Assembly (NCBI RefSeq): GCF_900143095.1
Contig: NZ_FRDA01000027.1
Location: 1 to 45,000, forward strand
Length of the DNA: 45,000 nucleotides
Direction of reading: 5' to 3'
Origin: Pseudomonas asturiensis
GTDB taxonomy: Bacteria > Pseudomonadota > Gammaproteobacteria > Pseudomonadales > Pseudomonadaceae
The translations under genes and the position numbers were made by a program. Below, one piece after another: positions 1 through 6,677 of this stretch; the stretch's first letter is position 1; every line of letters starts with the position of its first letter. The notes beneath the pieces were generated by a model. It did no database searches. It saw only the letters and a program-made list of their open reading frames with translations, and was not told the DNA's origin.

Positions 1-22
1 GTAAGCGCTCCATGAATCCCAC
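1..22. repeat. Left terminal inverted repeat of the IS66 element
   Basis: The first 22 bases match the reverse complement of 1998-2019 at 20 of 22 positions, with the first 13 identical (gtaagcgctccat). The mismatches are at repeat positions 14 and 17. The outermost bases agree with the usual IS66 terminus beginning GTAA. Confidence 0.85.
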
Positions 23-84
23 ATTCCAAGCGCTTATCTGATGCTCGATGCTGTGCTCCCGATTCTCTCAGGAGCACGTTCGCC

Positions 85-444
85 ATGATGCGACCCGACG
101 CCAAAGTCGAAAAAGTCTATCTCTACCCCAAACCCGTCGACTTCCGAAAATCCATTGACGGCCTGGCTGCCCTGGTCGAGTTGGATATCAAGGTCGCAGT
201 CTTTGACCCAGTGCTTTTTGTTTTCCTCAACAAGCCACGCAACCGCGTGAAGATCTTGTACTGGGAACGCAACGGCTTCTGCCTTTGGCTCAAGCGCCTG
301 GAGTCCGAACGTTTCAAAACATCGCCTGACGTGACGGACGAAGCGATTGTCCTGACTGTCCAGGAACTCAACTGGATGCTCGACGGTTTTGACCTCTGGC
401 GTAACCGTCCTCATCAGGTTTTGACGCCGCGATTCGTGGCCTGA
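85..444 (+). CDS. tnpB: IS66 accessory protein TnpB (Orf2)
   Basis: This 119-residue protein has the TnpB/IS66 Orf2 hallmark near its start (YLYPKPVDFRKSIDGLAAL, residues 12-30) and the family segment around ILYWERNGFCLWLKRLE in the middle. Length is normal for the family (about 115-120). TnpB is needed with TnpC for efficient IS66 transposition, but its biochemical role is unclear. The start is one of two adjacent ATG codons, preceded by a purine-rich aggagc at about 12 bases. It ends 18 bases before tnpC, so the two are probably co-transcribed. Confidence 0.93.
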   Translation: MMRPDAKVEKVYLYPKPVDFRKSIDGLAALVELDIKVAVFDPVLFVFLNKPRNRVKILYWERNGFCLWLKRLESERFKTSPDVTDEAIVLTVQELNWMLDGFDLWRNRPHQVLTPRFVA

Positions 445-462
445 TTCGGTATAATCCAGGGC

Positions 463-1974
463 ATGAAATCCATGCCCGACAACCTTCCCGACGATCTCCA
501 ACTGCTCAAGCAAATGCTTGCGAAGATGCAGTCGCGGGTCGGTTTTCTTGAAGAGGAAAACGCGCTGCTGCGTCAGCGCTTGTTCGGACGTAAGTCCGAG
601 CAGACGGCTGATCCTGCCACGCCTCAGCTAGCCCTTTTCAATGAAGCAGAAAGCATCGCGGACATCGCCGACGAAGACACGGAAGAAGAGGTCGTCGCAC
701 CCACCAAGCGCCGTGGCAAGCGCAAGCCGCTGCCCGCTGGCCTTCCGCGCATCGAGGTCATCCACGAACTGCCCGAACATGAGCTGACTTGCACCTGCGG
801 CTGCCGCAAGCATGCCATCGGTGAGGAGATCAGCGAGCAGCTTGAAATCGTCCCGATGCAGATCCGTGTCATCAAACACGTCCGTAAAGTCTATGGTTGC
901 CGCGACTGCGAAGCCGCTCCGGTCACTGCGGACAAGCCAGCTCAGTTGATTGAAAAAAGCATGGCCAGCCCGAGCGTTCTGGCGATGTTGCTGACCACCA
1001 AGTATGTGGACGGCTTGCCGCTTCATCGATTTGAAAAAGTATTAGGTCGCCACGGCATTGATATCCCTCGCCAGACCTTGGCACGCTGGGTTATCCAGTG
1101 CGGCGAGCACTTCCAGCCGCTGCTGAATTTAATGCGCGATAGCCTATTGGCCAGCCGCGTCATCCACTGCGATGAAACGCGGGTGCAGGTGTTGAAAGAG
1201 CCTGACCGCGAGCCAAGCAGTCAGTCGTGGATGTGGGTGCAAACCGGCGGCCCGCCGGATAAGCCGGTGATCCTTTTTGACTACTCCACCAGCCGTGCGC
1301 AGGAGGTACCGACTCGCCTGCTCGATGGCTATCGTGGTTACGTCATGACTGATGATTATGCCGGTTACAACGCGCTGGGCGCCCAAGCTGGAGTTGAGCG
1401 TTTAGGATGCTGGGCCCATGCGCGCCGTAAATTCGTTGAAGCGCAGAAAGTGCAGCCCAAAGGTAAAACAGGACGCGCGGATATCGCGCTGAATCTGATC
1501 AACAAGCTTTACGGCATCGAACGCGACCTAAAGACTTGCGGCGACGCTGAACGCAAGATCGGCCGTCACGAACAAAGCCTGTCGATACTGGCGCAGTTGA
1601 AAAGCTGGATCGAAAAGACGCAGCCACAGGTCACCGCTCAGAACGCCTTGGGCAAGGCTATCAGTTACCTCGCCAGTAACTGGAGCAAGCTGGAGCGATA
1701 CGTCGAGGAAGGCTACCTGCCGCTCGACAATAACGCCGCTGAACGCGCGATCCGCCCCTTCGTGATCGGAAGAAAAAACTGGCTGTTTAGCGACACGCCC
1801 AAGGGCGCGACGGCCAGTGCTCAACTTTACAGCCTGGTCGAGACCGCCAAAGCCAACGGCCAGGAGCCCTATGCGTGGCTGCGCCACGCACTCGAACGCC
1901 TACCGACGGCGACATCGGTTGAAGACTACGAAGCCTTGCTGCCGTGGAACTGCTCACCTGCATCGCCTAGCTGA
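463..1974 (+). CDS. tnpC: IS66 transposase TnpC
   Basis: The DDE transposase of the element, 503 residues. It shows the IS66 layout: an N-terminal leucine-zipper-like helix (about 12-45), a charged linker, a zinc-finger segment with paired cysteines (CTCGC and CRDCE, about 109-150), then the DDE catalytic domain. The candidate catalytic residues are Asp in HCDETRV, Asp in MTDDYAGY and Glu in LDNNAAERAIRP. The C-terminal IS66 motif (YAWLRHALERLPTATS) is present, so the protein is full length. A second in-frame ATG lies at 472. The stop is 24 bases before the right inverted repeat. Confidence 0.95.
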   Translation: MKSMPDNLPDDLQLLKQMLAKMQSRVGFLEEENALLRQRLFGRKSEQTADPATPQLALFNEAESIADIADEDTEEEVVAPTKRRGKRKPLPAGLPRIEVIHELPEHELTCTCGCRKHAIGEEISEQLEIVPMQIRVIKHVRKVYGCRDCEAAPVTADKPAQLIEKSMASPSVLAMLLTTKYVDGLPLHRFEKVLGRHGIDIPRQTLARWVIQCGEHFQPLLNLMRDSLLASRVIHCDETRVQVLKEPDREPSSQSWMWVQTGGPPDKPVILFDYSTSRAQEVPTRLLDGYRGYVMTDDYAGYNALGAQAGVERLGCWAHARRKFVEAQKVQPKGKTGRADIALNLINKLYGIERDLKTCGDAERKIGRHEQSLSILAQLKSWIEKTQPQVTAQNALGKAISYLASNWSKLERYVEEGYLPLDNNAAERAIRPFVIGRKNWLFSDTPKGATASAQLYSLVETAKANGQEPYAWLRHALERLPTATSVEDYEALLPWNCSPASPS

Positions 1975-1997
1975 GCGCGCCACCCATATTGAGCACG

Positions 1998-2019
1998 GTG
2001 GGGTTTATGGAGCGCTTAC
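1998..2019. repeat. Right terminal inverted repeat of the IS66 element
   Basis: Its reverse complement matches bases 1-22 at 20 of 22 positions. It marks the junction where the interrupted DotA/TraY-like gene resumes. Confidence 0.85.
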
Positions 2020-3616
2020 AAATCTAACGTCGCAAATGACGAATGATAAGACGCTACAAAAAATAATGGCGAAGTACGTCGAGGATGTGACTAAAGACGG
2101 TTGGGCGATGGCTGGGGGTTTTTATCAGCGCCTCTCTGGAATTCGGCAAGAGATGGGAGCTATGTTTGCAGAGCCTGTTGCGGTTGCAACGCAGCCGAAC
2201 CTGAACATGCTGCCTAGAGGCACGAGGGGCCAGTTGGCGTTAAACAGCTATCAGACTGTATATCAGGCAATCATTAGCAAGTCGCTTGATGGCTCAAACT
2301 ATAAGCAGCCCGTCACGCCCAATGCAGCAGACATTAAAGCGGCTTTAGCGCCGGCATCGCTGGATGATTTGAACATCGATACCTTGGGTAGTCGTGGCGA
2401 CAGCATTATGAGCAACTTTATCGGCTGGGGTATGGAGCGAGTTACGGCCACGCTAATTGGTACAGACGGTGATGTTGATGCAATTGCCCGGATCAAGACG
2501 ACTGGTGACGTTCTGGCACTTATGCAGGCATCCGCTATCACAACAAATCGCATCGTGCATACTGCGCTATCAGGTGCTAAAGCGGTAGCTGCTGGGGTTG
2601 GGTCAGTATCATTTTTCGGAACTAGTATTGATGCAACTCCGTTGGCTGACACATTGCTTGAATGGGTTATCTATAATTTCTTAAAGCCACTTGTTGAAGT
2701 TGCTAGCTGGGTAGGAATACTAGCATTTTACTTTGGTGTTTTTCTGCCATCTCTGCCCTACACCATTTTCATTATTGCCGTGGTCGGGTGGGTTCTTGGT
2801 GTTCTGCAAGCAGTTGTGGCTGCGCCACTTTGGGCGCTGATGCACATGACGCCAGAGCGTTCTTTTGTCGGTTCGCAGACACAAGGTTATTTAATGCTGT
2901 TATCGCTGTTTGCTAGACCTGTACTGATCGTTTTCGGTTTGTTTGCAGCGATGGCAATAGCAAATCCAATCCTGCTGTATATCAGTAAAGCGTTTTGGGC
3001 AATGCACGCGGCCAATGTGACCAGTGCGGAATCTTTGGGCTGGTTTGTTGAGTTCTTCCAATGGCGCAACTGGTTAATCATGTATGGCCTGCTATTGCTG
3101 CCTGTCATATACATGATCTTTGGACTATCTCAGACTCTGCCGGATGTTGTCTTGAAATGGATCGGCATCGGCATCGACTCTATGGGGTCTACGGAAGCTA
3201 CTGGTGAGATGCGAAGCAACACAGAAAAATTGGGGCCAAGCAGCTTGGGCGGTAGTAGTGGCGGAACAAAGCCAATTCCCGGAGGAGGAACATCTGGTCT
3301 TCGAGACGATAACGGCAATAACGATGGTGGTGATCGAGGTGGCCGAAAAGGCAGTGGGGTTCCCCTTAACATAGGCCCACAAGGCGTTGGTCCTAATATG
3401 GCTGATGAATCATTAGGTGGTGCGTCCTCTTCTGAACCCTCGACTCGGCCCGGCGGCCGAGAAGGTGAGAGTCTGATGCTGGGCCCACGAGATGGTGTTT
3501 TGCCTGAGACTTCTGCTAATCCTGCGGAGGCGGATGGAAAAAGTTCTTCGTCCGAAGTCAAAAAAATCAATAGGCAGAATCGTAACGCAAACGACGACAA
3601 GCCCATAATTTCTTAA
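2020..3616 (+). pseudogene. traY: DotA/TraY-like type IVB conjugation protein, 5' part cut off by the IS66 insertion
   Basis: From 2020 the frame encodes about 530 residues of a DotA/TraY-family inner-membrane protein, the large polytopic component of IncI and Dot/Icm type IVB secretion systems. In R64-type plasmids TraY is the recipient-side target of entry exclusion. Visible features are a soluble stretch, then hydrophobic segments around FLKPLVEVASWVGILAFYF, SLPYTIFIIAVVGWVLGVLQ, LFARPVLIVFGLFAAMAIA and IMYGLLLLPVIYMIFGLS. The conserved W-x-P-x-W-A-L-M-H-type region (APLWALMHMTPE) lies between them. A Gly/Ser/Pro-rich tail of about 130 residues follows. The N-terminal part must lie left of the IS. 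The frame stays open backwards into the IS by chance; the first in-frame ATG after the junction is at 2036. Confidence 0.75.
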
Positions 3617-3629
3617 AGGAATAGAAATC

Positions 3630-4109
3630 ATGTCATATGACTTTAACGCAGAAACCACTGGGGTAATTATCGGCCGCAGGCAGGGTTATCAAAAAGGACG
3701 TAATGAAGGTTATGACGCAGGTTTTGAAGATGCAAATAGCCAATGGATTGAGGTTAATAACAAATGGAAAGCGGGCTATGCCCAGCTTAAAAAAGAAAAT
3801 GAACAGCAGGCAAAGACCATAAAAGAGGCAAACTTTGCAATGTCTAGCCTTGCGATTATTGCAATTAGCACAATGCATGGCTTAGGCAATGCAAATGATA
3901 AAGAAATAAACAAAGTTGTTCTGCGCTATTGCGAGCTTTCCAAAAGTTGGTTGGATGGTGGTTACATACGCACCGCTCCCGCTCAGGAACCTGTCCTTCT
4001 ACAACTTTCACCTCACATTTGCGAGGTGATGCAAGGGTGGTGTGATCGAATAATCGAAGCACACAGGCGAGAAAAGCTACACATCCCTCACCACGACGCA
4101 CCAAAGTAG
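3630..4109 (+). CDS. Hypothetical 159-aa protein in the conjugation region
   Basis: I do not recognise a family. The protein is hydrophilic, with an N-terminal GRRQGYQKGRNEGYDAGFED stretch of Gly/Tyr/charged repeats typical of small helical proteins, a charged helix around residues 45-70 with coiled-coil character, and a short mildly hydrophobic segment (AMSSLAIIAISTMHGLG). The ATG has a good ribosome site (aaagga about 9 bases upstream) and lies 13 bases after the TraY-like stop, so it reads as the next gene of the same operon. Codon use is AT-richer than the chromosome to the right, as for the rest of this element. Confidence 0.7.
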   Translation: MSYDFNAETTGVIIGRRQGYQKGRNEGYDAGFEDANSQWIEVNNKWKAGYAQLKKENEQQAKTIKEANFAMSSLAIIAISTMHGLGNANDKEINKVVLRYCELSKSWLDGGYIRTAPAQEPVLLQLSPHICEVMQGWCDRIIEAHRREKLHIPHHDAPK

Positions 4110-4164
4110 TTTCGCGGCCCGTGAGGGCCACTAGTTTTTATCACTGACCCTGGAGGTTGGAACC

Positions 4165-4293
4165 ATGAAACAAGTATGCATTTTAGAAGAATCTCCCTCT
4201 CAGGACATCCTGGCGGTGCTCATCGCCGTGGCCGAAAAGGTTTTGACTAATATCCCTGTAAAACGTCGCCGTTGCGCGCGTAAGGTGTTTTGA
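4165..4293 (+). CDS. Small 42-aa protein, hypothetical
   Basis: This short gene starts at an ATG preceded by tggagg at about 8 bases, and its TGA is immediately followed by the ATG of the next gene (tgaatg), the spacing of translationally coupled genes. The product has an acidic N-terminal third, a central hydrophobic helix (DILAVLIAVAEKVL) and a very basic C-terminus (VKRRRCARKVF). Function is unknown; an amphipathic, membrane-associated peptide is possible. The ribosome site and coupling are the main support. Confidence 0.55.
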   Translation: MKQVCILEESPSQDILAVLIAVAEKVLTNIPVKRRRCARKVF

Positions 4294-4902
4294 ATGAGTT
4301 TTTTTAAAACTGCTCAGAAAGCTGCAAAATTCGCTTTCGTGTCTATGCCACTCTCTGTCTTCGGATGGCGCAATATTTCATCTAATCACCGGCATTTGAA
4401 AGACTTGGTAAGCACGATAAGAAACCCGCACTGCCCTATGTGCGACAAGGGAGTGATGTTCGTTCATCGCGACGCGGAACCGGATGAAAAATCGCTTTAC
4501 CCCTGGACTTGTTCCGCGGACTGTGGCTTTGGCGTCCTCACAAAGCGAGACCAGAAATCAATTACGGAAGTGTTGCTGCCGCTGATCACTAAAAAGGGGC
4601 GTACTCAACTTGACGGCATGAGCGAAGAAGAGCAAACCAGTCTAATCAAGTCACACACGCGACAATCTCGAATGTTCTGGGCATTTGCCATGTTTTGTCC
4701 GCTTATCGCTGTGCACAGCCTGGCAACAAGTGGAGTGGTCCTCACTTGCATCAGTATTTTGTCGATGACACTGCCCTTCTCAATTCTTGCTGTCAAATGG
4801 AGCTATCGGGCATGGCAGGTGCGCACTGGCACGCTGTACGTGGAAGGCGCATTTAAACAGTTCGTGACGCGTGGCCTTTGGATTCCGGGGATAGACATAT
4901 GA
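4294..4902 (+). CDS. Putative entry-exclusion-type membrane protein with zinc-ribbon motif
   Basis: 202 residues. The N-terminal part carries a zinc-ribbon-like pair, CPMC (about residues 48-51) and CSADC (about 73-77). A hydrophobic hairpin of two membrane segments follows (about 128-167), and then a short C-terminal tail. In IncI plasmids the gene following traY encodes the exclusion protein ExcA, a membrane-associated protein of similar size recognised by TraY. The position here, shortly downstream of a TraY-like gene, suggests the same job. That is inference from context: I cannot confirm sequence similarity to ExcA. An internal aagg serves as ribosome site inside the preceding gene. Confidence 0.55.
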   Translation: MSFFKTAQKAAKFAFVSMPLSVFGWRNISSNHRHLKDLVSTIRNPHCPMCDKGVMFVHRDAEPDEKSLYPWTCSADCGFGVLTKRDQKSITEVLLPLITKKGRTQLDGMSEEEQTSLIKSHTRQSRMFWAFAMFCPLIAVHSLATSGVVLTCISILSMTLPFSILAVKWSYRAWQVRTGTLYVEGAFKQFVTRGLWIPGIDI

Positions 4903-5177
4903 TTAAGCAAAAAAAAATCGAGGGAGGGCTTGTTGTCGGGGATGCGGTCTACTGGACTGCGCTTGAATATGCTGCGGATCAGTTCTTGGCCCGCGAGGCT
5001 GCCGCAATTAAGAACAGAACCTGCAGGGATGTTTCCACCCGCCCCGCTAGGGCCATAGGGGCTTTGCCCCTCTGGACTCCCCAGATCTGCCTTGCGACGC
5101 GGCGGGAAGCTGACGGGAAGAGCGCCCATCAGCCTCCCTTGCATAGGCTGGGGTCGTTCCAACCGCATCAAGGGTAA
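4899..5177 (+). CDS. Small ORF coupled to the preceding gene, probably 3'-truncated or decayed
   Basis: The ATG at 4899 overlaps the preceding TGA by four bases (ATGA), with gggga about 8 bases upstream, so translation very likely starts here. The first 42 or so residues (MIKQKKIEGG... to ...IKNRT) look like protein. Downstream of about 5020 the frame reads through a GC-rich, hairpin-bearing segment, and the residues (many Arg, Pro and Ala) look like translated non-coding DNA. The simplest reading is a gene whose 3' part was replaced by recombination. No family recognised. Confidence 0.4.
   Translation: MIKQKKIEGGLVVGDAVYWTALEYAADQFLAREAAAIKNRTCRDVSTRPARAIGALPLWTPQICLATRREADGKSAHQPPLHRLGSFQPHQG
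5058..5070. repeat. Perfect hairpin, ggggc-ttt-gcccc
   Basis: Five-bp arms with a three-base loop inside the GC-rich non-coding segment. There is no T-run on either side, so it is not a standard terminator. Confidence 0.5.
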
Positions 5178-5199
5178 AGGCTTCGCCCCGGCGCTCCGT

Positions 5200-5219
5200 T
5201 CATCGGGCAGGCCCGATGA
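5200..5219. repeat. Perfect 9-bp inverted repeat with 2-base spacer
   Basis: Arms tcatcgggc (5200-5208) and gcccgatga (5211-5219). It could be a hairpin or a protein-binding palindrome; there is no T-run. Confidence 0.55.
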
Positions 5220-5418
5220 GCCGGTGCGGCGGCCCTTGACCCGGCTCTCCACTTCACTCAAGCAGAAACGAAAAGGATTCACGAAATGAGCCAGGGGTAG
5301 CTCATGCTTGAGCGATAGCGTCCATGGTAACCAACCAAGGGAACGAATCTTGATCGGGCATGCGCTATTTGAGCAACAGCCTCGGACATTAATATTTTAG
5401 CAATCACTTAGCCCCAAA

Positions 5419-6045
5419 CTACATCACTGCAATATCTAAACGTAACTGCCGAACACTACTGATCATAGCCTTGGCTGACTTTAGCTTATCCCACGAAACC
5501 TCAGTCATTTCACCGACCTCGATAATCTCTTCAATAATACTTTCTGCTAGTATTATCAACTCATCAACTCTGCGCTGAAGTAGACGATTCTTTCTGACAA
5601 CAACTCTACTCGGCCGATTTAAACCGAGCAACTTAATCAAATAGTTGGATGGATCTTGTTTAGCAGTCAGCTTTCCATCCACTTCCACAAAAAAGAAATC
5701 AAGCCTTTTATGTTGAAACGGGTCAATGAAACCGAACGCACCTTGAAAGCTAACGCCCGATAAAATATCTACCGGCCAGTGAGAAGATTTGCTTCTATTA
5801 CATTTGGCACAAGCAGCGACTAGGTTCGTCGGATCATTAGTTAAGTGTGGAAATTTTTCTTGTGGCCTAAAATGGTCTAGCGCAAACCCCTCGTGACCAC
5901 ATTCATCCAATTTTACATCGCAGTAAACACATCGATACTGGCAATCTTCATGAATCTGATCTTTGTAATAAGAATAACCATGATAGCCACCACATTTTTT
6001 TACGTCATATTTTTCGCAACGCACTATTTCTGGAAAAAATGTCAT
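5419..6045 (-). CDS. HNH endonuclease, last gene of the five-gene AT-rich operon
   Basis: 208 residues. It has a zinc-stabilised HNH (beta-beta-alpha metal) nuclease core: CxxC at Cys39/Cys42, Asp57-His58 in ALDHFRP (the catalytic histidine position), Asn74 in NL, and CxxC-N at Cys79/Cys82-Asn83 in ACAKCNRSK. The C-terminal 100 residues are helical and of unknown role. The core resembles HNH effectors of Septu (PtuB-like) and retron defence systems. It is the fifth gene, starting 3 bases after the receiver gene's stop, so it is probably translated with it. I infer that it is the DNA-cleaving effector of the system; its trigger and target are unknown. Confidence 0.88.
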   Translation of the reverse strand: MTFFPEIVRCEKYDVKKCGGYHGYSYYKDQIHEDCQYRCVYCDVKLDECGHEGFALDHFRPQEKFPHLTNDPTNLVAACAKCNRSKSSHWPVDILSGVSFQGAFGFIDPFQHKRLDFFFVEVDGKLTAKQDPSNYLIKLLGLNRPSRVVVRKNRLLQRRVDELIILAESIIEEIIEVGEMTEVSWDKLKSAKAMISSVRQLRLDIAVM

Positions 6046-6048
6046 GAC

Positions 6049-6675
6049 TTAGTTCTTCTTAAAGTTATTCTCAATTTCTTGAATCTTAAGCTCAAGCGCG
6101 TCTAGCCTTTTAAGCTTCTCATCACTATATATCTCGCTAACTTCGAATGGAGCAGAGCGTAAATAGTCTAATTCTAGAAACTCAGACTTTTCATCATCAT
6201 CAAGACTGGATGACATCGACTTTCTCAAAAGTAATTCGAAACGATTCTCTCTGATCGATGAAACATCCAAAAAACTATCAATCCTTCTCAAAACCCGCGC
6301 ACCAACAATATCCTTCCGGGCAGGTAAATCTTGCTTACTTAAAATATCTTCGACATTTATTTCGCCCTCTATCAACTCCTCTGAGTCAGGATAGCTAGTA
6401 AGTATATATATTGGGACTTTCTTATTCAGCCCACGAAGATATTCTGCCAATTCAATACCCAGGTAAGTAGCAACTCCTGACTCTTTTAATTGTTCATCTA
6501 GCACAATGCTAACTACACCATCATCCTCTACCAGAAATCTCATATCACTTAATTTCGGTCTTGGAGGAACTCCTATTACTACCGGCGAAGACGGATCCTT
6601 AGGAAAGCACTCCTGCAGCATCAGGCTATAGGTTTCACGCTGATCGTCATCTTCATCCACAAAAAAAATTTTCAC
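6049..6675 (-). CDS. Receiver-domain protein with C-terminal helical tail (response-regulator-like)
   Basis: 208 residues. An N-terminal receiver domain has the full phosphorylation set: acidic pocket Asp7-Glu8-Asp9, phospho-acceptor Asp60 (SIVLDEQL), Thr93-Ser94 (ILTSYPD) and Lys114 (LSKQDL). A linker longer than usual (27-52) separates the acidic pocket from the Asp60 strand. After about residue 130 there is no DNA-binding output domain, only helices ending in a probable coiled coil (LKRLDALELKIQEIE). Translation starts at GTG, with aggga 7 bases upstream lying inside the end of the kinase gene, 2 bases after its stop. I infer that it relays a signal from the kinase-like protein to the HNH nuclease or the methylase. 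Confidence 0.87.
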   Translation of the reverse strand: MKIFFVDEDDDQRETYSLMLQECFPKDPSSPVVIGVPPRPKLSDMRFLVEDDGVVSIVLDEQLKESGVATYLGIELAEYLRGLNKKVPIYILTSYPDSEELIEGEINVEDILSKQDLPARKDIVGARVLRRIDSFLDVSSIRENRFELLLRKSMSSSLDDDEKSEFLELDYLRSAPFEVSEIYSDEKLKRLDALELKIQEIENNFKKN

Positions 6676-6677
6676 AA

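Larger units (their letters stand above)
1..2019 (+). mobile_element. IS66-family insertion sequence, apparently complete (tnpB + tnpC)
   Basis: The two imperfect terminal inverted repeats (1-22 and 1998-2019) enclose tnpB and tnpC, the accessory protein and DDE transposase of IS66 elements. A tnpA gene, present in classical three-gene IS66 members, is absent: only 84 bases precede tnpB. Both reading frames are intact, so the element may be active. It lies inside the DotA/TraY-like gene whose frame resumes at 2020. IS66 elements normally make an 8-bp target duplication; the right flank starts aaatctaa, but the left flank is outside the window, so this cannot be checked. Which named IS this is cannot be decided from the sequence alone. 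Confidence 0.9.
5020..5418. other. Non-coding, hairpin-rich segment between conjugation genes and defence operon
   Basis: No convincing gene apart from the tail of the ORF ending at 5177. The stretch contains two perfect hairpins (5058-5070 and 5200-5219) and a weaker one around the two tagctca/tgagc copies near 5286-5310. It changes from GC-rich (5020-5240) to AT-rich (from about 5380). Such segments in conjugative elements can hold an origin of transfer or a recombination scar. I see no recognisable nic consensus. Confidence 0.4.

Noticed and set aside
1817..2035. Extension of the TraY-like frame backwards into the IS66 element as one 599-residue gene
   Set aside because: The first 67 or so residues come from an out-of-frame reading of the tnpC end and IS terminus; family-like sequence starts only after base 2020.
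4803..5282. 159-codon minus-strand frame across the end of the exclusion-like gene
   Set aside because: It is antisense to a supported gene and the GC-rich hairpin segment, with Arg/Pro/Gly-rich composition and no motif.
5419..6675. HNH plus upstream genes as Septu or a retron
   Set aside because: The ATPase partner is not the PtuA ABC type, and there is no reverse transcriptase or msr/msd structure nearby.
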